Shown here: positions 26,858 to 34,702 of the stretch, in pieces
Position numbering within the stretch: position 1 is the first letter of the stretch
Layout of the letters: each line of letters starts with the position of its first letter
From: Fibrobacter succinogenes
GTDB lineage: Bacteria; Fibrobacterota; Fibrobacteria; Fibrobacterales; Fibrobacteraceae
Length of the DNA stretch: 64,000 nucleotides
Reading direction: 5' to 3'
Assembly: GCA_902794535.1 (NCBI GenBank)
Contig: CADBHQ010000028.1
Location: forward strand, 1-64,000
Notes under the pieces: model-generated
The model's database searches: none
Told to the model about the DNA's origin: nothing
The model's input: the letters and a program-made list of their open reading frames with translations, nothing else
Made by a program: the position numbers and the translations under genes

Positions 26858-29140
26858 CTACTGCACGTCTATTTGCACCTTATACATGGCCTTGCGCTGG
26901 GTGAGTGCGCCGCGCGGGGCTGTTTTGACGGTCACGTTCTTGGGCGTTACGCCGGGCTGTTGTTGCAGCGTCTTGAGCAAGTCCTGATTGCGCTTTTCGG
27001 CCAGGTCGAGGATTTCCTTTTCGAGGGCCTTGCGGTCGAGATCCTTGGCGTGGGCTTCTGCGTAGGCGGCGTAGGCGCTGTCCTTGTCTTCGATGGCGAG
27101 GATTGCCTTTTCGTCGAGTTCGTTGAGCGCGGTCTTGTTCTGCGTTGCCTTGTAGAAGTCGGTCTTGAGCTTGTGCGTCTTGTAGGCGTCAACCGTCTTT
27201 TTCAGGTTGAAGTTTTGCACAAAGTTCATCTTGAGTTTCTTGTCGTTGACGAGTGCTTCGACCATTTTCTGGGCCTTGGCGTACTGTTCGCTGGTGAAGG
27301 AACCTGCGAGCGGGTCGATATAGATTTCGTCGTTCTTGCCGAGGTCAATTCCGATTGCACCTGCGCCTGTGGCGGCTACGTTACCCACGACTTTGAGCGG
27401 GGAGAGAGCCACCTTGATGAGCAGATTCATCACGGTCTGCCACACGATTTTCAGGTAAGAGAATTCAGGGTCTTGCACGTTGCCTTTCACAGGAACGTCG
27501 AACTGGATTTTGTCATCCTTGTCCTTGAGAATGTAGAGGCCGACCTTCATCGGAACCATGTATTCCGGGTCGGTTTTAGAATCCTTGTCGCCTACGTTGA
27601 TGTTGTAGATGTCGATGGTGTTCTTGCTTTCGATGTTCCAACCGCTCATCTTGTTTTCGCTGGCGAAGGCCATGGTGCCCGAGGTAATGGGGTAGCCGGT
27701 GTAGTGATGGCTATACGGCGAGAAGTGCTTGAGCGCGAGGTTCTTGACGCTCACGTAGGCGTCCATGGTGCTGATGTCGGAAAGTGCGCCCTTGTACTTG
27801 AGCGAGAGTGTGCCGCCTTCGGGGAATGCGGCCGACACGTTGATGGCGCAGGGGGAGTTGAAGTTGATGTTGGATCCGTTTACGGTAATGCCGCTCACCT
27901 TGTAGTTGAACGCTTGCTTGGGCGTGTGGTCGGTGGCAGAAACGCTCGTGTTTGCAACCAGGAGCTTGTTAATCACGAACTTAAGTGGGGTTGACTTTTC
28001 AGCCGGAGCTGGTGCTGCTTCTTCTTTTTCTGCGACAGTTTCTGCTGCGGCGGTAGAATCGGCGGTGACTTCCTTTTTGGCGTTTTTGTTCAGCGGTTCA
28101 AGCAAAACGTCGATGTTGGTGGTGCCGTTCTTGAACAGGTCAACATGTGCAGACACTCCGTTTACAATCACGGAATCCACACGGAAATCCATATCATTCA
28201 GGTTGGCCTTGGCAATGCCTACGCCCACGTGCGCAACGCTGATGTCCTTGCCGCTAGTTTCGGTGAGTTTCAAGTGGTCGACGGACACGGTGCCGCTCAC
28301 GTTAGAAGACAGAACGTGGTTCACATTGCCGTTCACGTTCAAGTTGACATTCAGAGAGGCGTCGAAGTCCTTGTACTTGATAAAATCGTTCAGGTAGGGC
28401 TTGGCGATGGCGAGAGCCAGCTTGTTGAGCGTTACGTTCACGCCGAAGTCCTGGGTCTGCATATTGAACAGGACTTTAATGCCCAAATCACCACCGTTTG
28501 CAAATTTGAGATTCACGCCGATGTCGGTATCCTTGTTGCTAAAGTAGACTGCCGGAATGGCGACCGAGAAGTCTTGAATGTGAATCTTGGAACCGATTTT
28601 CTGGTCTTCGTAAATGACGTTGCCCTTTTCGAGCGTGATGTTTTCAACCGCGACGCTAAAGCCAATCATTTCGTTCGGATCGAGGTTCAAAGTCTGAGCG
28701 GAATCGGCGGCGGTGGAGTCGACCTTGGCTTCTTCGGCGGTTGTGTCGGCGGTGCTGTCGGCTGCGAACTTGTCGAGGATGTCGCTAAAGTTGAACTGGT
28801 CTCCCTTCTGGGTGACGCGCGTGTACAGGCCTTTCAGGTATATTTCGCTCACGCTGATTTCTTTGGCGATGAGTCGCGTGGGGTTAACGTTAATGCGGAA
28901 TTTTTCAAAGGCCACAAAGGGGGTGGTGCCATCGGGTTCGTAAATCGCGAAGTCGTCGACGGTAACGGTGAACGTGAACGGGCTGAAGTCCACGTTTTCG
29001 ATTTTCATTTTGCGACCGATGATTTCTTCGGAGTGGGCGACCACGTAGTTCTTGGCGATGCTGGGGCCGATTTTGAGGGCGACAATGACGATTACAATCA
29101 ATGCCGCGAGAACGATAAGGGCAATGTAACGTTTCTTCAT
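26858..29140 (-). CDS. AsmA-like DUF748 family inner-membrane/periplasmic protein
   Basis: A 760-residue protein with one N-terminal membrane anchor (LIVLAALIVIVIVALKIG) and a long periplasmic beta-rich body, as in AsmA/TamB-type proteins thought to move or organise lipids between membranes. DUF748-type features include MKIENVDFSPFTFTVTVDDF near the start and repeated beta blocks (LKFANGGDLGIKVLFN, HFSPYSHHYTGYPITSGT). The C-terminal region (FTSEQYAKAQKMVEALVNDK, then a Lys/Glu helix) resembles the OmpA-adjacent part of DUF748 proteins. The internal stretch of about residues 350-380 is low-complexity (Ala/Glu/Pro). It stands as a single gene. The function is inferred from the family only. Confidence 0.82.
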   Translation of the reverse strand: MKKRYIALIVLAALIVIVIVALKIGPSIAKNYVVAHSEEIIGRKMKIENVDFSPFTFTVTVDDFAIYEPDGTTPFVAFEKFRINVNPTRLIAKEISVSEIYLKGLYTRVTQKGDQFNFSDILDKFAADSTADTTAEEAKVDSTAADSAQTLNLDPNEMIGFSVAVENITLEKGNVIYEDQKIGSKIHIQDFSVAIPAVYFSNKDTDIGVNLKFANGGDLGIKVLFNMQTQDFGVNVTLNKLALAIAKPYLNDFIKYKDFDASLNVNLNVNGNVNHVLSSNVSGTVSVDHLKLTETSGKDISVAHVGVGIAKANLNDMDFRVDSVIVNGVSAHVDLFKNGTTNIDVLLEPLNKNAKKEVTADSTAAAETVAEKEEAAPAPAEKSTPLKFVINKLLVANTSVSATDHTPKQAFNYKVSGITVNGSNINFNSPCAINVSAAFPEGGTLSLKYKGALSDISTMDAYVSVKNLALKHFSPYSHHYTGYPITSGTMAFASENKMSGWNIESKNTIDIYNINVGDKDSKTDPEYMVPMKVGLYILKDKDDKIQFDVPVKGNVQDPEFSYLKIVWQTVMNLLIKVALSPLKVVGNVAATGAGAIGIDLGKNDEIYIDPLAGSFTSEQYAKAQKMVEALVNDKKLKMNFVQNFNLKKTVDAYKTHKLKTDFYKATQNKTALNELDEKAILAIEDKDSAYAAYAEAHAKDLDRKALEKEILDLAEKRNQDLLKTLQQQPGVTPKNVTVKTAPRGALTQRKAMYKVQIDVQ

Positions 29141-29221
29141 GGTGCCCTAAAAATAGAATTCTTACTTTGCAGATGTTTGTTAAATTTTTTTAGAACGCCT
29201 TTTTCTATCTTTATACATATA

Positions 29222-30109
29222 ATGGAAAAATTCCCCGTGAATAACGATTCCTTGAACGTTTTGATTTTGGCGGCGGGCCTTGGAACCCGCCTGCGCCCGC
29301 TCACAAATGACATGCCGAAGCCCCTTGTTCCTGTGGTTGACGCCTCGATTCTGGACTTGCAGGCTCGTAAGGCGCGCGCCATCGGAAGTGTTCGTTTGCA
29401 TGCAAATGCCCATTACCTGGCTGAACAGGTGGTGTCGGCGGGTGGAACTTTAGGTTTCGAAAAAGTTTGGGTGGAGCTGCCCGATATCCTCGGGACTGCC
29501 GGCCCGCTCAAGCGCATTTACAATGAAGGCTATCGTGGAGGCCTTCTGATTATGAATGGTGATGCTTATTGCAATTTTGACTTGAAGGCCTTTGTCGAAA
29601 ATGCGCAGGCGTTGGCTGCTCAGCCGGACGGTCCGCAGGTGGCTTTGCTCGCGGTTGATTTTCCGAAGGTGAACACATTCCGCGTGGGAGCGGACGGTCG
29701 CTTGGCCGGCGTGGTTGGCCGCTTTGGTAGCGAAGAAGGTTTGCCTGCGACGTTCTCGGGCGTTTCGTGGTACAGCGATGTCGCTCTTTCGCGTATTCGC
29801 GATGGAGAATTTGATATCCGTGAATTCTGGAAGCAAGAGATTGCGGCGGGTCGCGCTCCGTTCGTGGACATGACGCAACTGCATGCGACTTGGATTGATA
29901 TGGGCTCGCCCGAAGGCTTGATGTCGGCGGTGGAGGCTCGCTTGAAGGAGCTTGGCCGCGACGTGAACGAAGCTGTCGTTGAAGATGGCGTTCAAGTGCC
30001 TGCTGGTGTGACTATCAAGCATTCTGTGATTTATGCCGGTGCTGAAATTCAAGCCGGCGAAACAATTGAAAATGAAATCCGCGGTAAGGGATTTATTTGG
30101 AAGGTTTAA
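29222..30109 (+). CDS. Sugar-1-phosphate nucleotidyltransferase (MurU/mannose-1-P guanylyltransferase-like)
   Basis: A 295-residue enzyme. The signature LILAAGLGTRLRPLTNDMPKP and the metal-binding MNGDAYCNFD show a nucleotidyltransferase that makes an NDP-sugar. The C-terminal end (VTIKHSVIYAGAEIQAGETI) is a short left-handed helix. The size and the block around AGPLKRI resemble MurNAc-1-phosphate uridylyltransferase (MurU), but the sugar is not provable. The ATG at 29222 has a TATACAT sequence directly before it and no ribosome site, so it may be leaderless. Three bases separate its stop from the next ATG, so it likely heads a three-gene operon. Confidence 0.85.
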   Translation: MEKFPVNNDSLNVLILAAGLGTRLRPLTNDMPKPLVPVVDASILDLQARKARAIGSVRLHANAHYLAEQVVSAGGTLGFEKVWVELPDILGTAGPLKRIYNEGYRGGLLIMNGDAYCNFDLKAFVENAQALAAQPDGPQVALLAVDFPKVNTFRVGADGRLAGVVGRFGSEEGLPATFSGVSWYSDVALSRIRDGEFDIREFWKQEIAAGRAPFVDMTQLHATWIDMGSPEGLMSAVEARLKELGRDVNEAVVEDGVQVPAGVTIKHSVIYAGAEIQAGETIENEIRGKGFIWKV

Positions 30110-30112
30110 ATT

Positions 30113-30883
30113 ATGCGCAAGTTTAGAGTTGTCCTAGTCGAACCGGAACATCCGCACAATGTGGGCTTTGTGGCCCGCGCCATGCACTGCTACGCCCTCG
30201 ATGAACTTTATATTGTTTACCCGAGACGCGACAAGGTCATTGAAAATTCTTACCATACGGCACCGAACAGTCACGAAGTCTTGGACAAGGCAACTATCGT
30301 GCATAAGTTCGAAGATGCCATTGGTGATTGCGCTTGCGCAGTTGCGTTTAGCCGCCGTATTTACGGTTCTGCCATCAAGCATACGATGATGCCTGGGCTT
30401 TCAGAATTGTTGCCCGAAAACGGAACGATTGCGCTGGTGTTCGGTCGCGAATCTTGCGGTCTTGAAACCGAAGAAGTGAACGCTTGCACTTACCAGTGTG
30501 AAATCCCGGTGCCGGGACTCATGAGTCTGAACTTGGCGCAGGCGGTGACGGTGGGCCTTTATGAACTTTGCCGCAGCGGTGCGCTTGCCAACGGCGAAGG
30601 CCGCGCGAAGCGTGGAAGCAAGGGTGCTTGCGAAACGGCTCCGGCGACCATCGATCAGATTGATAGCTTCAAGAAGTTTTTGGACCGCTATCTGACCGGC
30701 CAGTATCACGACCAATCTTGGCGCGACAACTTCCTCAATACGCTCTTGCAGCGTTTGCACCCGACTCGCAACGAACTGTCGGCGTTGTTCGGACTCATCC
30801 GTAATCTCGCAAAGAAACCCGCCCGCTTGGAACAAGCTGCCGACAAGGCTGCTAAGGCTGCGGCAGAATCTGCTGAAAAATAA
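30113..30883 (+). CDS. SpoU/TrmJ-type RNA 2'-O-methyltransferase
   Basis: A 256-residue enzyme of the SPOUT class. The three family motifs are visible: EPEHPHNVGFVARAMHCY near the N-terminus, LVFGRESCGLETEEVNAC and the knot motif IPVPGLMSLNLAQAVTVGLYEL. The fusion with a helical C-terminal extension (DQIDSFKKFLDRYL, HPTRNELSALFGLI) fits TrmJ, which methylates position 32 of tRNA. It is co-transcribed with the nucleotidyltransferase gene before it and the small gene after it. Confidence 0.88.
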   Translation: MRKFRVVLVEPEHPHNVGFVARAMHCYALDELYIVYPRRDKVIENSYHTAPNSHEVLDKATIVHKFEDAIGDCACAVAFSRRIYGSAIKHTMMPGLSELLPENGTIALVFGRESCGLETEEVNACTYQCEIPVPGLMSLNLAQAVTVGLYELCRSGALANGEGRAKRGSKGACETAPATIDQIDSFKKFLDRYLTGQYHDQSWRDNFLNTLLQRLHPTRNELSALFGLIRNLAKKPARLEQAADKAAKAAAESAEK

Positions 30884-30885
30884 GC

Positions 30886-31248
30886 ATGGAAGTCGAATTC
30901 AACATCGCAGGGCGAATTTTGGCCAAGGACGACACGCGAGTCATATCGCTTGCCGAAATCCTTGCGTCGCCCTTGGTGGTGAATGGGGCTGCGGGCGCTG
31001 CGACTTGTGCCGCCGACCTTAGCGAAGATTCTCTTGCTGCCTACTGCAAGGCGGTTTCGGCGCAGAACGCCTGTAAAGTCTATCTATGGAAAGACCGCGA
31101 AGAATACGGCAACGCGAATGTGTTCAACGGCGGCTCCGATTACGAGGTCGTGAACGAAGTATGCTTCTTATGCGTTTACGACTGCGGAAAAGAAATGGTC
31201 CGTGAAACTACGAACCATTGGAATGAAAAAATCGACGAAGTTATTTAG
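30886..31248 (+). CDS. Conserved-looking protein of unknown function
   Basis: A 120-residue protein that starts 3 nt after the TrmJ-like stop. It has no signal peptide or membrane segment. It is moderately rich in cysteine (six, at scattered positions including CFLCVYDCG) and acidic residues. I recognise no family. Its place at the end of the 29222-30883 operon suggests co-expression, without giving a function. Its stop overlaps the stop of the convergent GNAT gene by 3-4 nt. Confidence 0.65.
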   Translation: MEVEFNIAGRILAKDDTRVISLAEILASPLVVNGAAGAATCAADLSEDSLAAYCKAVSAQNACKVYLWKDREEYGNANVFNGGSDYEVVNEVCFLCVYDCGKEMVRETTNHWNEKIDEVI

Positions 31249-31784
31249 CGATTTTCGAATTCTTCTTTCGTAATGCAACTGACATGCCCCGTGCGGTGCT
31301 CGCTCATCAAGGGGAGATAAAGGTCCTTGGTGGTCCACTGGTACTTGAATCCACATTTTTCTTGCACTCGGCGAGATTTTTCATTGCCGTCGTAGTATCC
31401 GCACCAGACTTTTCGCATGCCAAGATCTTGGAAGGCGTGTCGTATTAATTCTTTTGCGGCTTCGGGAATGAGCCCTTGTCCCCAAAAGGGCTTGCCAATC
31501 CAATAGCCGAGTTCGCATTCGTCATCGCGCTCAGTTAAATCGGTGTTGCCGTTGAGCTTCAGCTCGATTGCTCCGATGGCCTTGTTATCTTGTTTTAAAC
31601 AGACGGCGTATGCTTCGGCTCCGCAAAAAACGTACCGAATGACGCCAAGACTTTCTTGAATGTTCTTGTGTGCGGGCCAGCCAGCAATGGGGCCCACATC
31701 GGGGTCGCTGGCGTACTTGTAGAGATCTTCAGCATCGCTATCTTGCCAACGGCGAAGAATCAATCGTTCTGTTTCTAGGGACAT
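31245..31784 (-). CDS. GNAT-family N-acetyltransferase (RimJ/RimL-like)
   Basis: A 179-residue enzyme. It reads MSLETERLILRRWQDSDAEDLY, the usual opening of ribosomal-alanine-type acetyltransferases, then LGYWIGKPFWGQGLIPEAAK (acetyl-CoA loop) and VWCGYYDGNEKSRRVQEKCGF. The substrate may be a protein N-terminus or a small molecule. TATATT (minus, 31791-31796) ends 6 nt before the ATG at 31784, predicting a leaderless mRNA. It is divergent from dut with only 32 nt between the start codons. Confidence 0.88.
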   Translation of the reverse strand: MSLETERLILRRWQDSDAEDLYKYASDPDVGPIAGWPAHKNIQESLGVIRYVFCGAEAYAVCLKQDNKAIGAIELKLNGNTDLTERDDECELGYWIGKPFWGQGLIPEAAKELIRHAFQDLGMRKVWCGYYDGNEKSRRVQEKCGFKYQWTTKDLYLPLMSEHRTGHVSCITKEEFENR

Positions 31785-31790
31785 ATTCCA

Positions 31791-31810
31791 AATATAGACT
31801 TTTATATATT
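31791..31810. promoter_or_regulatory. Interlocked divergent -10 boxes (GNAT gene / dut)
   Basis: TATATT on the minus strand at 31791-31796 and on the plus strand at 31805-31810. Each is exactly 6 nt from its own ATG. Each -35 region would fall over the start codon of the opposite gene. Confidence 0.55.
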
Positions 31811-31816
31811 TGCACC

Positions 31817-32251
31817 ATGACCACGAAGACGATTAAAATTCAGTACCTCGACGATTCTATCCCGAAACTCACTTACATCGGCGGCAAATCCGACTGGATT
31901 GACCTTGCCGCGGCAGAGACTGTGACGCTCAAGGCAGGCGAGTTCAAACTCATTCACTTGGGGGTCGCGATGAAGTTGCCCGAGGGTTACGAGGCGCATA
32001 TCGCCCCGCGCAGTTCCACCTTCAAAAATTTTGGAATTTTACAAGCAAATTCTGTGGGCGTGGTCGATTCTAGCTACTGCGGCGCGAAAGACTGGTGGAA
32101 AATGCCCGTTTACGCCACCCGCGACGTGACCATCGAAAAGGGGAGCCGTATTGCACAGTTCCGCATCATGGAAATCCAACCGACGCTCACCTTCGAAGAA
32201 GGCGCTCTCGACGGCGCTGACCGTGGCGGCTTCGGCAGCACGGGAATCTAA
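31817..32251 (+). CDS. dut: Deoxyuridine triphosphatase (dUTPase)
   Basis: A 144-residue trimeric dUTPase that hydrolyses dUTP to dUMP and keeps uracil out of DNA. The family motifs appear in order: DWIDLAAAE, APRSSTFKNFGI, SVGVVDSSYCGAKDWW, KGSRIAQFRIM and the C-terminal GADRGGFGSTG arm. The first motif reads WIDLAA rather than the more common GADLRA type, as in some bacterial branches. The start is the ATG at 31817, directly after a -10 box. Confidence 0.94.
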   Translation: MTTKTIKIQYLDDSIPKLTYIGGKSDWIDLAAAETVTLKAGEFKLIHLGVAMKLPEGYEAHIAPRSSTFKNFGILQANSVGVVDSSYCGAKDWWKMPVYATRDVTIEKGSRIAQFRIMEIQPTLTFEEGALDGADRGGFGSTGI

Positions 32252-32262
32252 AAGGATTGCGT

Positions 32263-32374
32263 CTAAACCTCGTATTTCTGAAGAGCCCTGATGAATTCAG
32301 GGGCGAAATCGACGCCGTTCGACCATGTGATGCCCCATAATCGCCAATATATTTTGCGTCAATCACGTGAAGCA
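32263..32374 (-). pseudogene. DUF2442-domain remnant
   Basis: The frame opening at ATG 32374 reads MLHVIDAKYIGDY and, in a different frame, ends ITWSNGVDFAPEFIRALQKY. These are the two ends of a DUF2442 protein (about 80 residues); roughly 40 residues in the middle are gone near 32332-32337 and the frame is shifted. DUF2442 genes often sit beside small toxin genes. Here it lies just downstream of a relE-like gene on the same strand. Confidence 0.6.
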
Positions 32375-32419
32375 TTCTCTTGTATTCTCCGGTGTTTGAA
32401 ATATATGCAGTGTTGAAGG

Positions 32420-32722
32420 CTATTTTGTTTCCTGTCTGCAATAAAAGACGCGCAATATAACGACGATTCGCTTGTCATGGTCGACATGGTAAAACAGTCG
32501 GTAATTGTCCACTGACATCGATCGAACTTCACGTAAAATCCAGGGTTCGTCTTGACATAAGGCGAAAGCTTCTGGAAAATCGGACAATGTATTCACCGAT
32601 TCCTGAATTTTTCTCATTAGATTCTTTGCCGCGATAGGCGAACAAAGTGTTACGCTGATATAGTCAAAGATTTGATCGATATCATCCTGTGCTGCGGAAG
32701 AAAAATGGACTTCGAAATTCAT
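32420..32722 (-). CDS. RelE/ParE-family toxin
   Basis: A 100-residue protein of the RelE/ParE fold. It starts MNFEVHFSSAAQDDIDQIFDYI and ends YRLFYHVDHDKRIVVILRVFYCRQE, the typical terminal strand with basic residues. RelE members cut mRNA at the ribosome, while ParE members poison gyrase; the sequence does not settle which. Its ATG overlaps the antitoxin stop (GTATGA), a standard toxin-antitoxin arrangement. Confidence 0.85.
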   Translation of the reverse strand: MNFEVHFSSAAQDDIDQIFDYISVTLCSPIAAKNLMRKIQESVNTLSDFPEAFALCQDEPWILREVRSMSVDNYRLFYHVDHDKRIVVILRVFYCRQETK

Positions 32723-33021
32723 ACCTTGTACTTTTTCTTGACATCGGAAAGGACCGTCGCGGCTGGGCGGGTGCGACCTTTCAGCATGTCATTGTAGCCC
32801 TTCTCGAGTTCCGCATCGAGGCGCTCTTTAGACCATTTGGCGGAGTTTTCGGGAGCCTTGGGTATTTTCACGTCAAAGGGAATACCCTGTTGCAGAATAA
32901 TCTGTTTATAGAACATGTTGATGGCGCTGGAAACGGATATGCCGAGGGTTTCCAGGACGTTTTCGGCTTGTTCCTTGACGTCGGGCTCTATGCGAGCGTA
33001 TAAATTTGCAGTCTTGTTCAT
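32719..33021 (-). CDS. RelB/DinJ-family antitoxin
   Basis: A 100-residue antitoxin with an N-terminal ribbon-helix-helix (MNKTANLYARIEPDVKEQAE, LGISVSSAINMFYKQIILQQGIPFDVKIP), the RelB/DinJ signature. It is expected to bind its own promoter and neutralise the toxin encoded downstream. ATG 33021 is chosen over an upstream in-frame start because TATATT (minus, 33029-33034) ends 7 nt before it; the transcript would be leaderless. Confidence 0.88.
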   Translation of the reverse strand: MNKTANLYARIEPDVKEQAENVLETLGISVSSAINMFYKQIILQQGIPFDVKIPKAPENSAKWSKERLDAELEKGYNDMLKGRTRPAATVLSDVKKKYKV

Positions 33022-33260
33022 GTCACTTAATATACATTTTTGTGCGTACAAAAGCAATACATTTTGAAAACTTCTTGAAATTCACCAAAACGCATATGAG
33101 CGTTGAAGTAAAAAGCGGGGTTTGTGGTTTAGTGTCTGCTGATAAATATAAATTTATTGTCATGTCATATTATGACAAAATTGGGCCTATACGGAGTGTT
33201 TGGTCACGGGGTGGTTGTTTTGGGGCGGGGTATAGGTTATATTTTGGAGTGAGGTTTTTT

Positions 33261-34319
33261 ATGCTGAAGAAGTTTGTTCTGGGGAGTATGGTTGTGGTGG
33301 CGGCGTTGCTTGGCAATGCTTGCGGCGATGACGACAGCAGTTTTGCCCCGCGTGACGAGGATTCATCTTCGTCCATTTGCGAAGACTGCGACGATGCCAG
33401 CAGCAGCTCTGCGAAGTCAAGCAGTTCCGTGCGGTCGTCATCCAGCGTCACACCGCAGTCGAGCAGCAGCGAGACAAGTGTGTCCAGTAGTTCAGCGAAG
33501 TCCTCGACGAGTGTCTCGCCGAAGTCGAGTAGCAGTTCAGCAAAGTCCAGTAGCAGCTCGGCGAAGTCTTCTTCGTCGGTGTCTAGCAGTTCCGCAAAAT
33601 CGAGCAGCAGCGAATACGTACCGTTTGACCACTCGCAAACGTTGGCCGGTGCTTACAAGGTCGGCGAAAATGCATACAAGCAGTTTACTGACACGCGCAA
33701 TGGCCGTAGCTACTATTACATTACAATCACGTCGGATTACAGCGGGAAATCTGTCACTGTCATGGCCGAAAACTTGAACATTGGCAAAATGGTTCCTGGA
33801 GCAGAGAATCAGAATGATGACAACGAGATAGAACGCTTTTGCTACAACAACGACACGACCAAGTGCGACGAGTTTGGCGGTCTTTACCAGTGGGCCGAGA
33901 TGATGCAGCTGCCGAGCCGTTGCAACACGGAAAGCTGCTCCGATCTTATTCAGGAAAATCACCAAGGGATTTGTCCCGATGGCTGGCGATTGTTCACATA
34001 CGATGATTATGAAATTGTCCGAGGTTATAAGGATGAAAACGGTGATGGAATCAAAGGCCTGCGCTCGACATACGGTTTTAGCGGGACGAATGCGAGCGGA
34101 TTTTCGCTTACAGGTGCTGGTATTAGAAGCGATAATGGAACATTTAATGGTTTAAAAGAAAAAATCTTTATTTTTCGTCCAATCGAATATCAAGCCGATG
34201 CTGCAAAACAAGCTCATCATATGAGAATATCGGCGGCACTTGATAGTGGACCTTCGGAAAATGCTAGAGAATTGAAGACAAAAGGTTTCTCCGTCCGCTG
34301 TGTGATGGTCGAAAAATAA
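33261..34319 (+). CDS. FISUMP-domain lipoprotein with poly-serine linker (paralogue of the 14821 gene)
   Basis: A 352-residue protein starting at ATG 33261 after GTGAGG. The signal peptide MLKKFVLGSMVVVAALLGNAC ends in a lipobox-like cysteine. A linker of about 95 residues is dominated by SSSAKSSS repeats. The C-terminal domain has FTDTRNGRSYYYITI, MAENLNIGKMV, FGGLYQWAEMMQLP, HQGICPDGWRLFTYDDY and FSVRCVMVEK, as in the paralogue. The open frame extends far upstream, but only this start has a lipoprotein signal and a ribosome site. Function of the family is unknown; the protein is surface-exposed by inference. Confidence 0.92.
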   Translation: MLKKFVLGSMVVVAALLGNACGDDDSSFAPRDEDSSSSICEDCDDASSSSAKSSSSVRSSSSVTPQSSSSETSVSSSSAKSSTSVSPKSSSSSAKSSSSSAKSSSSVSSSSAKSSSSEYVPFDHSQTLAGAYKVGENAYKQFTDTRNGRSYYYITITSDYSGKSVTVMAENLNIGKMVPGAENQNDDNEIERFCYNNDTTKCDEFGGLYQWAEMMQLPSRCNTESCSDLIQENHQGICPDGWRLFTYDDYEIVRGYKDENGDGIKGLRSTYGFSGTNASGFSLTGAGIRSDNGTFNGLKEKIFIFRPIEYQADAAKQAHHMRISAALDSGPSENARELKTKGFSVRCVMVEK

Positions 34320-34628
34320 CCACAACGAAGACTTTCTTCATCATCAATCATCCATTACACATCACTTTTAAAAGCCGGGGCGTTGCGGGGCGGCGAGCGC
34401 CCGCTCGAGAGGGTGGCGGAAGACACGGCGAGATCCTTCGACTCCACTGCGTTCCGCTCAGGATAACACACTTGTGTCGAGTCGGGGCTACAGCCAGGGG
34501 GACAACTGAAAAAGGCGAGTGTCGTAGTCTTGCTTGCAAGACTATGATCGAGCCGAACAGTTGGGACTTGAACGAAGTGAAAGTCCAGCCTTCCCCCCTT
34601 TACTCCCTATAATTTTTACATGAAATTC
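34320..34628. other. Repeat-rich spacer with no gene
   Basis: No gene is supported. The spacer has GGGGCGTTGCGGGG (about 34378-34391), as after the first FISUMP gene, an inverted copy of the GTCATCCTGAGC element (about 34432-34465), the hairpin AGTCTTGC/GCAAGACT (about 34536-34553) and CTTCCCCCCTT near the end, again shared with the 16.2 kb spacer. Confidence 0.55.
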
Positions 34629-34669
34629 ACTTCCTACTTCCGACTTCCAACTTCCGACTTTCCTATATT
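34629..34669 (+). promoter_or_regulatory. Heptamer array abutting the ddh -10 box
   Basis: Five 7-mers ACTTCCT, ACTTCCG, ACTTCCA, ACTTCCG, ACTTTCC run from 34629 to 34663 and touch TATATT (34664-34669). They occupy the place of the -35 element. ddh then has a leader with an AAGGA ribosome site. Confidence 0.6.
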
Positions 34670-34702
34670 TTCTACGCAAAAATTTTTAACAAGGACCTTA
34701 TT

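Noticed and set aside
26798..27994. 398-codon open frame on the plus strand opposite the DUF748 gene
   Set aside because: It is antisense to a clear DUF748 protein, has no family match and composition (Val/Gly/Phe runs) typical of a reversed coding strand.
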